A stretch of 64,000 nt of DNA from Paramagnetospirillum kuznetsovii. GTDB lineage: Bacteria; Pseudomonadota; Alphaproteobacteria; Rhodospirillales; Magnetospirillaceae. Of this stretch, positions 7,611 through 18,618 are shown one piece after another. Below the pieces are notes generated by a model. It saw nothing but the letters and a program-made list of their open reading frames with translations. It ran no database searches and was not told where the DNA came from. The stretch spans positions 1 to 64,000 of the forward strand of contig NZ_PGTO01000006.1 in assembly GCF_003284725.1 (NCBI RefSeq), written 5' to 3'. Position numbers and translations under genes: made by a program. Numbering within the stretch: the stretch's first letter is position 1; every line of letters starts with the position of its first letter.

Positions 7611-9188
7611 CTACCGCCGCCCCTCGCCGGGGTCGTCGTCGAGCCAGTGGGGATCGACGCCGCCCCGACTCTTGCGGGTTTCCATCATCTTGCGCACATG
7701 GCTGAGATTGCGGGCGGCCACCTTGGCCGGGCCCTTGGCGCCGTGGGCCTGAAAGACTTCCAGCGCGCCGCCGAGCGCCTCTTCCGCCTCGGCCAGATGG
7801 CCGCCGCCATTGCTGTGGCGGTCCAGCATGAACAGGGCCGAGCCCAAGGTGTTCTGGGTCGCCGCCCAGGCCAGCGGCGTGCGTTCGCGGGTGCGGATTT
7901 CCAGCACCGAATGACAGGCGTCCACGGCGCGTTGCAGCACGTCGGTATTCTTCATCTGATCGCCATAGACTTCCAGCACCTGGGCGATGGTGTTCATGAT
8001 CTCGGCCCAGCGTTGCGGCGTCTCCGTGCGGGAATAGACCTGAAGGGTCGCCTGCAACGCCTGGAGCGCTTCGCGCAGCAACTCGGTCTGGCCGGTCAGC
8101 AGGTCGAGACGGAACAATCCGCCACCGAGCTTGACCTGGGCCGAGGCCCATTCCTGCGGCATCAGGGCGCGGGGCAGGTTTTCCACCGCGAGACGCCATT
8201 CCTTGATGGCTTCCTCCCACAGGGCGGCGCCGTCCTTTTCGCGTTCGGCCTTGGCGGCGATGACGGCGGCGATGTGCTTGTGAAGAAGTCCGGCCTCCCA
8301 GGTGGGGTCGGTGCGGCCCAGTCGTCGCTGGGCCTGACGATAGGCGTTGATGGCCTTTTCGAACCAGGGCTTGGCGTCCTCGGCCAGACTGGCGACGGCG
8401 GTCGCCGTGGCCACATGCCCGAACACCAGTTGCACCGAGCGTTGTTGCGGCATGGTCAACTGGACCGGCGGCCGCAGGGCCAGGGCCTCGGCCGCTGCCG
8501 CGGCGGCGGGCAGCAAGCGGCGGCTGGCAGCCTTCTGGGCGTCGGTGGACGGGTCGATGGCGGCCAAGACGGCGGCGAACAGCAGATTGGCGGTCGGCTC
8601 GCCGAACTCCTTGGGCAATTCGATGCGGGTGGCGGGGCCGAAAGCGGCGGCGCGCTCGTCATCGGCGGTGGCGGTGGCCAATCGCAGGCGATAACCATCC
8701 TTGCCGAAATCGCCCCAGACCATCAGCTCGGCGTCTTCTTCCGCCACGGCATGGCGGGTGTTGAGAACCACCGAGGACACCAGCGAGGGGTCTTCCAGGT
8801 TGTCCAATTGGAAGACCTTGCCCAGGGCCTTGACCTTGAGGGCGGACCGGGCGGCCAGCGCCTGATTGAGGAAGGTGGCGGCCGAACCGTCGGCGTCGCC
8901 CGCCAGGGCCGCCACCAAGACGGTGAAGGACGGGGCTTCCGCCCCCTGCGGCTGTTGGGCCGTGGCGGTCGGCGGCGGCGGTTTGGGCTTGAACAGTCCG
9001 ACGATGATGTCCATGAGCCCCAGCCTGTCGGCCGAATTCTCGGCGGAGGGTGGCTTGGCGGCTTTTGTCGGAACAGCGGGCACCGATGGGGCAGGGGCAG
9101 CGCCAGACGGAGCAAACCCGCGCGAGGCCGCGAGATCGCGTGCCCGCCTCAGTCGTTCCGCTCGTTTTTCGTCTTCTTCACTCGCCAT
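7611..9188 (-). CDS. Cytoplasmic TPR-like protein of unknown function
   Basis: A 525-residue protein. Residues 1-75 are charged and then Pro/Ala-rich, probably disordered. Residues ~85-230 form a possible alpha/beta domain that I do not recognise. The C-terminal half (~250-500) has regularly spaced helical pairs with W-A-x-x-x-N-x-L and A-x-x-A-L-x-V spacing typical of tetratricopeptide repeats, as in WAEIMNTIAQVLEVYGD and WAATQNTLGSALFMLD. No signal peptide is present. It converges on the secreted-protein gene with only six bases between stops. TPRs suggest a protein-protein interaction role. Confidence 0.8.
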   Translation of the reverse strand: MASEEDEKRAERLRRARDLAASRGFAPSGAAPAPSVPAVPTKAAKPPSAENSADRLGLMDIIVGLFKPKPPPPTATAQQPQGAEAPSFTVLVAALAGDADGSAATFLNQALAARSALKVKALGKVFQLDNLEDPSLVSSVVLNTRHAVAEEDAELMVWGDFGKDGYRLRLATATADDERAAAFGPATRIELPKEFGEPTANLLFAAVLAAIDPSTDAQKAASRRLLPAAAAAAEALALRPPVQLTMPQQRSVQLVFGHVATATAVASLAEDAKPWFEKAINAYRQAQRRLGRTDPTWEAGLLHKHIAAVIAAKAEREKDGAALWEEAIKEWRLAVENLPRALMPQEWASAQVKLGGGLFRLDLLTGQTELLREALQALQATLQVYSRTETPQRWAEIMNTIAQVLEVYGDQMKNTDVLQRAVDACHSVLEIRTRERTPLAWAATQNTLGSALFMLDRHSNGGGHLAEAEEALGGALEVFQAHGAKGPAKVAARNLSHVRKMMETRKSRGGVDPHWLDDDPGEGRR

Positions 9189-9225
9189 GGATCAACCCTA
9201 TACGGGAGAGTGACGCCCCGGGCAA

Positions 9226-11352
<2,127 letters not shown>

Positions 11353-11553
11353 TCAGCCTTGCCAGAACGGCTTGTTCGATTCCTCCCACACGTCATTGCG
11401 CGACAGACCGATGTCGCGCAACTCGCGATCGGTCATCTCTGCCAGCCAGCGGCGGCCGGAGATACGCTCTTTCCAACGGGACAGCAGTCCGGCGGCTTCA
11501 TCGATGAAGCGGCGGTCATGAAAAATCATAAAGGACGGAGTGGCTGTAAGCAT
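11353..11553 (-). CDS. DUF1127 small protein
   Basis: A 66-residue basic protein. The C-terminal half carries the DUF1127 signature, with LAEMTDRELRDIGLSRNDV matching the usual 'L.D.eLrDIGLsR.di' pattern. In other alphaproteobacteria such proteins bind RNA or affect phosphate, carbon and sRNA metabolism. This one has an N-terminal extension of about 25 residues, and Met9 is an alternative start. It is divergent from a GcvA-type LysR gene, a common arrangement that may reflect regulation of one by the other. Confidence 0.85.
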   Translation of the reverse strand: MLTATPSFMIFHDRRFIDEAAGLLSRWKERISGRRWLAEMTDRELRDIGLSRNDVWEESNKPFWQG

Positions 11554-11686
11554 GATCGGCCTCCTCGCGGTGGGCGGACGTGATTGCGATCATGGTGCGG
11601 CCGGAAGCGGCCCTTCGGCAAACGCGACTATTTCGCTGTCGGATGAGCTGGATTCATGCGGCGGGATCAAGCACACTGGTCCGACC

Positions 11687-12568
11687 ATGAGCTATCGCCT
11701 GCCGCCGCTGACCACGCTTCGCCTGTTCGAGGCCGCCGCCCGCCTGATGAGCTTCAAGCTGGCGGCCGACGAGCTTGCCGTGACGCCCAGCGCCGTCAGT
11801 CACGGTATCCAGACCCTGGAGGATTGGCTGGGGGTGAAGCTGTTCATCCGCTACAACCGCAGCCTGGGCCTGACGGATGCGGGGGCCGCCTATCTGCCGC
11901 AGGTACAGCAGGCGTTGGACCTGCTGGCCAAGGCGACGGAAAACATTCCGGGCCGACGGCCCAGCGGCAAGCTGTCGGTCAGCTCCGCCCCGACCTTCGC
12001 GTCGCGCTGGCTGCTGCCCAGCCTGCCCCGCTTCCAGGTTTTGCATCCTCAGATCCAGGTCAGCATCGACACCCAGGCCCGGCAGGTGGAATTCCCCCGC
12101 GACGGCATCGATGCCGCCATTCGCCTCGCCAAGGGGCCGTGGGAGGGGCTTTACGCCCTGAAACTGTCGGACGAGTTTCTGGTGCCGGTCTGTGCTCCGG
12201 CCATTGCGGCAGGAATATCGACGGCGGAGGATCTTGCCCGCGTCACATTGCTGTACAATATCGCGGTGTCCACCGACTGGCCGTTCTGGTTCGAGGCCAA
12301 GGGCGTCCCCGCGGTGACGCCGCAAGGCTCGTCCAATTTCGATACGATTCACATGACCACCAAGGCGGCCATTCGCGGACTCGGCGTCGCCATCGGCCGA
12401 CTGCCCATGATCCAGGGCGAGATCGACGCGGGCAATCTGGTCGCCGTGCTGGGGCCGCCGGTGGCCAGCCCCACCGCCTATTGGTTCGTCACCGGCCCGG
12501 ATTCCCTGGCCCGCCCCGAGGTCAAGGCCTTCCGCGACTGGCTGCGCGACGAACTTTTGTCGGGCTGA
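11687..12568 (+). CDS. LysR family regulator, GcvA-like
   Basis: A 293-residue LysR-type transcription factor. The winged helix-turn-helix occupies residues ~5-65 (LRLFEAAARLMSFKLAADEL then VTPSAVSHGIQTLEDWLGV). The effector-binding domain covers ~90-290 with the GcvA-subfamily pattern SSAPTFASRWLLPSLPRF. ATG 11687 is chosen over an upstream frame start because it gives the canonical MSYRLPPLTTLRLFEAAAR N-terminus. Target genes and ligand are not evident; the divergent DUF1127 gene is the nearest candidate. A REPIN-like repeat follows the stop. Confidence 0.92.
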   Translation: MSYRLPPLTTLRLFEAAARLMSFKLAADELAVTPSAVSHGIQTLEDWLGVKLFIRYNRSLGLTDAGAAYLPQVQQALDLLAKATENIPGRRPSGKLSVSSAPTFASRWLLPSLPRFQVLHPQIQVSIDTQARQVEFPRDGIDAAIRLAKGPWEGLYALKLSDEFLVPVCAPAIAAGISTAEDLARVTLLYNIAVSTDWPFWFEAKGVPAVTPQGSSNFDTIHMTTKAAIRGLGVAIGRLPMIQGEIDAGNLVAVLGPPVASPTAYWFVTGPDSLARPEVKAFRDWLRDELLSG

Positions 12569-12573
12569 CTCAT

Positions 12574-12627
12574 GCGGGCGGGACGCCCGCGCTCCAACGA
12601 GTTCCGGAGCGCGGGCGTCCCGCCCGC
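12574..12627. repeat. REPIN-like inverted repeat, full copy 1
   Basis: Two perfect 22-base arms in inverted orientation (right arm GGAGCGCGGGCGTCCCGCCC...), separated by 10 bases. Each arm contains its own palindrome, GCGGGCG-TCC-CGCCCGC, and a GGAG head pointing to the centre. It lies between convergent genes and may also terminate both. Near-identical copies occur at 29046 and 58031. Confidence 0.85.
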
Positions 12628-12629
12628 TT

Positions 12630-13907
12630 TTACACGCACTTGCGGATATAGGGCTTGTTCAACTCCCACAACTCGTCCAGCAGCTTGACGGCGGCGTCGG
12701 AGGAATTGGTCACCGGATCGGCCAGCAGCGCCTGCAAGGCCAGTTCCTTGGACGCGTGGACGGCGGCTTCCACCGCCAATTGCTGCGCCCCGGCGGGCAT
12801 CAGGGCCAGCTTCTGGATGGCATCGGGCAGGGGGCCGAGCGAGACCGGGTGGATACCGGCGGCGTCCACCGTGGCGGGGACTTCGACGGCCAGATCGGGC
12901 GGCAGATTGGGAATTACCCCGTTGTTCATGACCACCGCCGATTCCAGGTAGTGGTGACGGTTGTTGATCATGCCGTCCACCACCACATTGGTGCGCTCGC
13001 CCACCGACTGGGTCCATTCGGTGGGCAACGGGCCTCCAGCCAGCACCGCCTCGATATCGGTCTTCAGCTTTTCGCGCTCGCGGGCGTCGGCCTCGTAGTC
13101 GTGGCCGTGCTCGCCGCCTTCCCAGCCGAAGGACAGATACTCGCCCATATGGTCGTCGGAGCATGACGGCCACAGGCCGTAGATCTTGAACATCTTGCGG
13201 CTGAAGGGCTGGAAGGTCGGATCGAAGGTCTTTTCCTTCTCGCGCAGCAGCGGATAGAGATCCTCGCCGGTCCAGCGGTGGCGGACTTGCAGCATCCACT
13301 GGAAATGGTTCAGTCCGATGCCCCAGCATTCGGCGTCGTGCCAGGAGATACCGGTGATGTTGCAGATGGCGCCCCGCGCCATGAAGATACCGTGGCACAG
13401 GCCCAGCACCTTGATGGGGGTGTATTTGGCCACCGCCAGCACGATGCGGCTTTCCGGGTTGGAGAAGTTGAGGAACAGGGCGTTGGGACACAGCTCCTGC
13501 ATGTCGCGGATGATGTCGAAGATCAGCGGCAGGGTGCGCATGGTGAAGAACAGCCCGCCCGGCCCGCCGTTCTCGCCCAGGGTGTGGCGGATGCCGTGTT
13601 TCTTGGGGATCTCGAAATCCTGCTTCCACAGCCGCATGCGGTCGATGGCGATGGAATTGATGACGAAGCTGGCCTCGCGGAAGGCTTCACGGCGGTCGGT
13701 GGTGCTTTTGATGATCATGCCCGCCTTGCCGTCGCGGTTCATGCGCTCGGCCAGCGCCACCATGCGCGCCAGGGCTTCCGGGTTGTGATCCACCAGCACC
13801 AGGGTGCTGCCCGCCAATGTGTTCGACGAGAACATGTCGCGGAAGGTGGACAGTCCGAACGACATGCTGCCCGCGCCCAGGAAGGCGATCTTGGTGACGT
13901 TGCCCAT
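12630..13907 (-). CDS. Glycoside hydrolase family 4 enzyme (alpha-glucosidase/galactosidase type)
   Basis: A 425-residue GH4 protein. This family cleaves glycosides by an NAD+- and metal-dependent redox elimination mechanism. It has the Rossmann motif [13 protein letters not shown] at the N-terminus, GENGGPGG near residue 115, the substrate and metal segment [10 protein letters not shown], and the metal-ligand cysteine in [12 protein letters not shown] 13907 has a good ribosome site (GGGAGAA) and removes an odd 25-residue extension. It follows nagB by 25 bases, suggesting amino-sugar or oligosaccharide use. Whether it prefers galactosides, glucosides or phosphorylated sugars cannot be told. 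Confidence 0.88.
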   Translation of the reverse strand: MGNVTKIAFLGAGSMSFGLSTFRDMFSSNTLAGSTLVLVDHNPEALARMVALAERMNRDGKAGMIIKSTTDRREAFREASFVINSIAIDRMRLWKQDFEIPKKHGIRHTLGENGGPGGLFFTMRTLPLIFDIIRDMQELCPNALFLNFSNPESRIVLAVAKYTPIKVLGLCHGIFMARGAICNITGISWHDAECWGIGLNHFQWMLQVRHRWTGEDLYPLLREKEKTFDPTFQPFSRKMFKIYGLWPSCSDDHMGEYLSFGWEGGEHGHDYEADAREREKLKTDIEAVLAGGPLPTEWTQSVGERTNVVVDGMINNRHHYLESAVVMNNGVIPNLPPDLAVEVPATVDAAGIHPVSLGPLPDAIQKLALMPAGAQQLAVEAAVHASKELALQALLADPVTNSSDAAVKLLDELWELNKPYIRKCV

Positions 13908-13932
13908 GGTCCGATTCTCCCGAGGTTCTCCC

Positions 13933-14724
13933 TTAAGATTGATCCTTTCCGATGGCCTCCGCAAGACGCTGCGGGGCGGCAAGATACTCGGCCCTGAGGC
14001 AAAGCTTCGCCGCCGCCGCCTCGTCCAGCATGATGGTGGCGTCGGGATGCAGTTGCAGGGCCGAGGCCGGGACCATGGCGGTCACCGGGCCTTCGACGGC
14101 CTTGGCCGCCGCGTCGGCCTTGGCCGTGCCGGTCGCCAGCAGCATGATTTGCCGGGCCGACAAGATGGTGGCGATGCCCATGGTGATGGCAAGGTGCGGA
14201 ACCTCCTCGTCGGGGCTGAAGCCGGGACGATTGGCGGCGCGGGTGGCCGCGTGCAGCGCGCCGAGATGGGTGCGGCCGACCAGGCTGGTTCCGGGCTCGT
14301 TGAACCCCATATGGCCATTGCCCCCCAGTCCGAGGATTTGCAGGTCCAGGCCGCCTGCCTGGGTGATGCGTTCTTCGTGCTCGGCGCAGAACACGCGGGG
14401 GTCACCCTCGGGGTTGCCCGGGACCAGATGGACCTTGGCGGGGTCCAGGGCGACCTGGTCGATGAAGTGGCGGCGAATGGCGAATCCGCAACTGGCCGGA
14501 TGGTCGGCCGCGATGGGAAAATATTCGTCCAGGCCGAACAGGGTCACCCCGGAAAAATCCAGGCCCTGGCCGTGACGGCGGATCAGTTCGGCATACATGC
14601 CCTGTGGCGTTGCCCCGGCCGCCAGCCCGATCACCGCCTTGGGCTTTCGCCGAACCAAGGCTTCGACCAAATCGGCGGCACGCAGGCTGAGCGATCGCGC
14701 ATCGGGAAGGATGATCACTGACAT
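13933..14724 (-). CDS. nagB: Glucosamine-6-phosphate deaminase
   Basis: A 263-residue sugar isomerase/deaminase converting glucosamine-6-phosphate to fructose-6-phosphate and ammonia. The family motifs are [15 protein letters not shown] (phosphate loop), LFGLDEYFP with the catalytic Asp, and [17 protein letters not shown] 14724 is used; an alternative start lies 12 bases upstream. It is 13 bases after the HD-GYP gene and 25 before the GH4 gene on the same strand. No nagA or PTS gene is present nearby. Confidence 0.93.
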   Translation of the reverse strand: MSVIILPDARSLSLRAADLVEALVRRKPKAVIGLAAGATPQGMYAELIRRHGQGLDFSGVTLFGLDEYFPIAADHPASCGFAIRRHFIDQVALDPAKVHLVPGNPEGDPRVFCAEHEERITQAGGLDLQILGLGGNGHMGFNEPGTSLVGRTHLGALHAATRAANRPGFSPDEEVPHLAITMGIATILSARQIMLLATGTAKADAAAKAVEGPVTAMVPASALQLHPDATIMLDEAAAAKLCLRAEYLAAPQRLAEAIGKDQS

Positions 14725-14737
14725 GGCCCGCGGCACC

Positions 14738-17700
14738 CTAGCCGAGATATTTCGCGATATCGACCTCGTCGATCTGTTCGGGCTTCAAGAACCGCTCGGC
14801 GTATTGGCGATAGACGCCAGACGACAGGAACAGGTCGAAGAGGTCGGGATCGATATGCTTGTCCTTTTTGAAGAAGCTGAGGATCTTGACGCATTCCGAC
14901 AAGGTCTTGGGCTGCTTGTAGGGGCGATCCGAAGCTGTCAGGGCCTCGAAGATATCGGCGATGGCGGTAATGCGGGAGGGAACCGACAGTTCGGCCGAAC
15001 CCAGACCGCACGGATAGCCGGTCCCCAGCAAGGTCTCGTGGTGGGAGCCCGCATATTCCACCACCCGCGACAGCTGTTTTGGGAAGGGCATGCGCTTGAG
15101 CATGATGATGGTCTGGATGATGTGCTCGTTGATCTTGAAGCGCTCTTCCTCGGTCAGGGTACCGCGTCCCACCGCCAGATTGTAGAGCTCGCCCATATTG
15201 TAAAGATTTTCCGGGATCTTGGTCTTGAAGCCGTAGCTGGGATCGAAGATGGCGGAATTGGCGGGGCGCGGAATGACGTGGTGCACCTTGTCGGCCAGCA
15301 GCGTTTCCTCGGCGGGGAGGGACTGCACCGGGTCGGAATAGCGCCGCAATTCCTCGTGAGACATGCCGAGGCGATCATCGAAGTGGCGCATCCAGGTCTG
15401 CGTCGCGATGGACTTCAAGCGCTCGACGCGGTCGGGGGCCATGAATTCGCCGCCCAAATTGCATTCGGCGATAAAGGCATAATCATCGATCAGCGCCGCC
15501 TTGCGGGCCTCGAAGCCCGCTTCCGCCTCGTCGTGGGGCATGCCTGCGGCAACCGCTTCCAGCATCTCGATGCGGGCGTCGCGCAGCAGAACCTCAAAGC
15601 GGGTGCGGACCTCGTGGATGCGGTTATAGATGGTTTCCAGCTTGGTGGCCTTATCGACCACGTATTCCGGGGTGGTGACCTTGCCGCAATCGTGCAGCCA
15701 AGCCCCGATCTTGAATTCGCGCCATTGCTCCGGCGTATGGAAGGCGAAGTCGGCCAGCGGCCCCTCGGTGACCTTGCAGGCCTCTTCCGCCAGCATCAGC
15801 GACAGTTCGGGGACGCGTTCGCAATGGCCGCCGGTATAGGGGCTCTTGGCGTCGATGGCGCCCGCGATGATCTGGATCATGGCGTCCATCAGGCGCTCCT
15901 GGGCATCCAGGAGTTCGCGGTTGTACAAGGCGGTGGCCGCCTGGGCCGCCAATGCCTCGACAAAGCGTTGGATTTGCGGCGCGAAGGGCACGATCTCGCT
16001 GCTGCCCTCGGGGCGGGCATTGATCAGTTGGACGGCGCCGATGACGTCGCCGCCACGCGGCTTCAAGGGCACCGTCAGGAACGAGGTGGAATGGTAGCCG
16101 GTCTTGGCATCGAACGCCTTGGTGCCCGAGAAATCGAAGCTGCCTTCGTCGTAGGCGTCGGGGATATTGACGGTCACCTGGCTGTGGACCGCATGGCTGA
16201 CCACGTTCTTGTGGTTCTCGCGTCCGTCGGCGTCGAGCATGCTGACCGGCGGCAGCGACGGCGGCGGCTCGCCTTCGCCGCCCATCTTGATGTTCAAGCT
16301 GTCATTGCGAATGATCTGGAAGCGCAGATCGTTTTCGTCGCGGATATAGAGGGTGCCGCCATCGGCATTGGTCAGTTCCTTGGCCCCCAGCAGGATCATG
16401 TCCATCAGCTTGCCGGTGTCGCGCTCGGACGACAGGGCTATACCTAAATCGACCAGTCGCACCAACCGCTTTTGCGCGGACGCAAGTTCGGCCGAGCGAC
16501 CGGCGATGGTGGCCTTCATCAAGCCGAAGGCCTCGGAGAGGTCGTGGAATTCCTTGATGAACGAGGCGCGGGCGGTTTGGCCCGAAAAATCGAATTGGCG
16601 GACTTTGTCGGCCTCGGCCACCAAGTGGCGGACCGAATTGGCGATCCGGCGGGCGAACAGGGTCGATAAAGGAACGACGATCAGCAGCACCAGCCCCGCC
16701 ACTTTCAAAATGCGCAACTGCATTTCCTGGATCGGGCCGGTGAAGTCGGCGAACGGCGAAACCACGCCGATGGCAATGACCTGGCCGTTGCGATCCTTCC
16801 AATGGGTGATCTGGGTCAGGGCTTCGTCGCCATCGGAGGTCTTGACCAGGGCGGCGGCTTCGCCGGGAGGGGCGGAGGACAAAGCCCGCAGCAGTGGAGA
16901 CTCGATGTCGCTTACCGTCGCCAAGGGGCCGATCGTCTTTCCGGATCCGCTTATCAGCGACGGCGTGACGGTGAGCAGGCGGTTCTTTTGATCAATCAGC
17001 GCCACGCCGCCCTGGGCCGAGATGGTCTGGCGTCCGACGAAACCAGATAGGCCCCGGAGCGTGATGTCGGCACCGAACACGCCGCTTCCATCGGGCAGGC
17101 GCTGCGAAGCGGTCAGGCCCGGCTCTTGAAGGGAGCTGAACAGATAGGCATCGGATAGGGTGCTGAGGGAATTGGCCATTGCGGCGCCGTACCAGGGCCT
17201 TTGGCGCGGGTCATAGGTGGGCGCTTCCTTGACGATGGTCCCGTCCATGACCGCCATGCCGTGGTCAAGGAAGGTCCAGGTTTCCCGGCGAACGCCGTCA
17301 GTTCCGACGGTGATGGCGCGGATGATGAATTGGCTTCCCACGGGAGCCTTATGCGCCTCGATGATGCGGCTGTCGTCACGGGTGGCGATCACCTGAAGGA
17401 AATGGCCGTCGGCGTGTCCGACATAGAGGGAATAACAGCCATCGTTCAGTTCCAGCACCCGGATCATGAAGGGGACGAGCGGATGGGCCACGGCATCGCC
17501 GCGTATGGGCTGGGCGGTGAACGGAAGGGCGGCCCCCAAACCGGCAAGATCGAGAAGGTCGTTGATCTGACCATCCACCCGGTCCACCACGCGGGCGGTG
17601 ACTTGGGCGAAAAGCTGCCGGGCCGCATCCTTGGCTGCCTGCGTGCTGGCGAAGTAGATGCTGGTGGCGGTGGCGATGGTGAGGCAGGCGACGACAAAAG

Positions 17701-17755
17701 CAATGACCAGCACGATGCTGACCTGCAATCCCAGGCGCAACTTAAGCATCACCAT
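14738..17755 (-). CDS. Membrane HD-GYP phosphodiesterase with dCache, HAMP and GAF domains
   Basis: A ~1005-residue sensor that should hydrolyse cyclic di-GMP. Order: TM helix (~3-25), large periplasmic Cache-like sensor (~30-350), second TM (~355-375), HAMP, GAF (~440-630), then HD-GYP. The HD pair is at 688-689 in LHDCGKV and the second signature HHETLLGTGYP starts at 905. The ~217-residue gap between the two is far longer than the usual ~60, so an insertion of roughly 150 residues splits the catalytic domain. A GTG at 17791 is a possible earlier start; the ATGs at 17755 and 17749 fit a GGGG ribosome site better. Neighbours include a cytochrome c and a haem-binding GGDEF-EAL gene. Confidence 0.92.
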   Translation of the reverse strand: MVMLKLRLGLQVSIVLVIAFVVACLTIATATSIYFASTQAAKDAARQLFAQVTARVVDRVDGQINDLLDLAGLGAALPFTAQPIRGDAVAHPLVPFMIRVLELNDGCYSLYVGHADGHFLQVIATRDDSRIIEAHKAPVGSQFIIRAITVGTDGVRRETWTFLDHGMAVMDGTIVKEAPTYDPRQRPWYGAAMANSLSTLSDAYLFSSLQEPGLTASQRLPDGSGVFGADITLRGLSGFVGRQTISAQGGVALIDQKNRLLTVTPSLISGSGKTIGPLATVSDIESPLLRALSSAPPGEAAALVKTSDGDEALTQITHWKDRNGQVIAIGVVSPFADFTGPIQEMQLRILKVAGLVLLIVVPLSTLFARRIANSVRHLVAEADKVRQFDFSGQTARASFIKEFHDLSEAFGLMKATIAGRSAELASAQKRLVRLVDLGIALSSERDTGKLMDMILLGAKELTNADGGTLYIRDENDLRFQIIRNDSLNIKMGGEGEPPPSLPPVSMLDADGRENHKNVVSHAVHSQVTVNIPDAYDEGSFDFSGTKAFDAKTGYHSTSFLTVPLKPRGGDVIGAVQLINARPEGSSEIVPFAPQIQRFVEALAAQAATALYNRELLDAQERLMDAMIQIIAGAIDAKSPYTGGHCERVPELSLMLAEEACKVTEGPLADFAFHTPEQWREFKIGAWLHDCGKVTTPEYVVDKATKLETIYNRIHEVRTRFEVLLRDARIEMLEAVAAGMPHDEAEAGFEARKAALIDDYAFIAECNLGGEFMAPDRVERLKSIATQTWMRHFDDRLGMSHEELRRYSDPVQSLPAEETLLADKVHHVIPRPANSAIFDPSYGFKTKIPENLYNMGELYNLAVGRGTLTEEERFKINEHIIQTIIMLKRMPFPKQLSRVVEYAGSHHETLLGTGYPCGLGSAELSVPSRITAIADIFEALTASDRPYKQPKTLSECVKILSFFKKDKHIDPDLFDLFLSSGVYRQYAERFLKPEQIDEVDIAKYLG

Positions 17756-17837
17756 CCCCTGCCTGTCATACCAATTTCCCGCGGGTGCCACGATATCAAG
17801 AATGTTTCAAATCACAAACCCTGAACAGCGTCGGGGG

Positions 17838-18548
17838 TCAGTCCAGCAGCCTTGACAGATACGCCCACAGATTGATCCAGTCCGCCTCCGATTTGGCCTT
17901 GAGGATGTCCAAATCCTCGTGGGGACGCTTGCCGGACAGGAAGGACGCGACCTGGGTCTTGAGATAGGCGATATGCTGGCCGGCCAGTGGCGGTTTCTTG
18001 ACGCGCCCCTCCCCCTTGCGGCCGTGGCAGGGGGCGCAATCGGCGACGAAGAAGGCCTTGCCTGCCTCCAGGTCGCCTGCCTCGCGGGGGATTTGCAGCA
18101 CCTTCTTCATGATCTGAAGGCGGGCATAGCCGTCCTTGGGCAGGTCGGCCGGTGGTTTGGTGTCCAACTTGACCTCGGACAGGAAGCGCGACACGTCCAG
18201 CACGTCGGCTTCGGACATTTCACGATCCACCGCGAAGGGGATCATGGGGATGTTCTCGCGCTCGCGGGTCTTGAACTTCTTGAACTGCTCGACGAGGTAT
18301 TCGGCATTGAGGCCGCCCAACCGGGGATAGGCGCCGCCACCGCCGCCCGCCCCCAGGTCGCCGTGGCAACCGGCGCAGATGCGCATGACGTCCTTGGCGT
18401 TGTCGGGATCATAGACATAGGGCTTGCCCTTGATGACGACGCCTTCGAAGGGTGCCGCCACCACGTTGGGGGCGGCCAGCGCGATGGTTCCCCATGCGAC
18501 GGCGACGGCCAGCGTCAGGCGAAGTCCCAAACTCATGGCACGTCTCAT
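17838..18548 (-). CDS. Periplasmic dihaem cytochrome c (c4/class I type)
   Basis: A 236-residue protein with a Sec signal peptide (about residues 1-31, ending VVAA). Two c-type haem sites are visible: CAGCH at 58-62 and CAPCH at 171-175, one in each of two similar domains, as in cytochrome c4. Methionines that could be axial ligands follow each site. It should act as a periplasmic electron carrier. It lies on the same strand between a GGDEF-EAL gene whose sensor also has a CxxCH site (70 bases upstream) and the HD-GYP gene (82 bases downstream), which suggests a link between redox state and c-di-GMP. Confidence 0.93.
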   Translation of the reverse strand: MRRAMSLGLRLTLAVAVAWGTIALAAPNVVAAPFEGVVIKGKPYVYDPDNAKDVMRICAGCHGDLGAGGGGGAYPRLGGLNAEYLVEQFKKFKTRERENIPMIPFAVDREMSEADVLDVSRFLSEVKLDTKPPADLPKDGYARLQIMKKVLQIPREAGDLEAGKAFFVADCAPCHGRKGEGRVKKPPLAGQHIAYLKTQVASFLSGKRPHEDLDILKAKSEADWINLWAYLSRLLD

Positions 18549-18618
18549 GGCGAATGCTCTCCGGCGGAAATCCTCCCCCGTCGGTATCCGCGGCGGTGGA
18601 ATTTCGCTTTGAGCGTGG

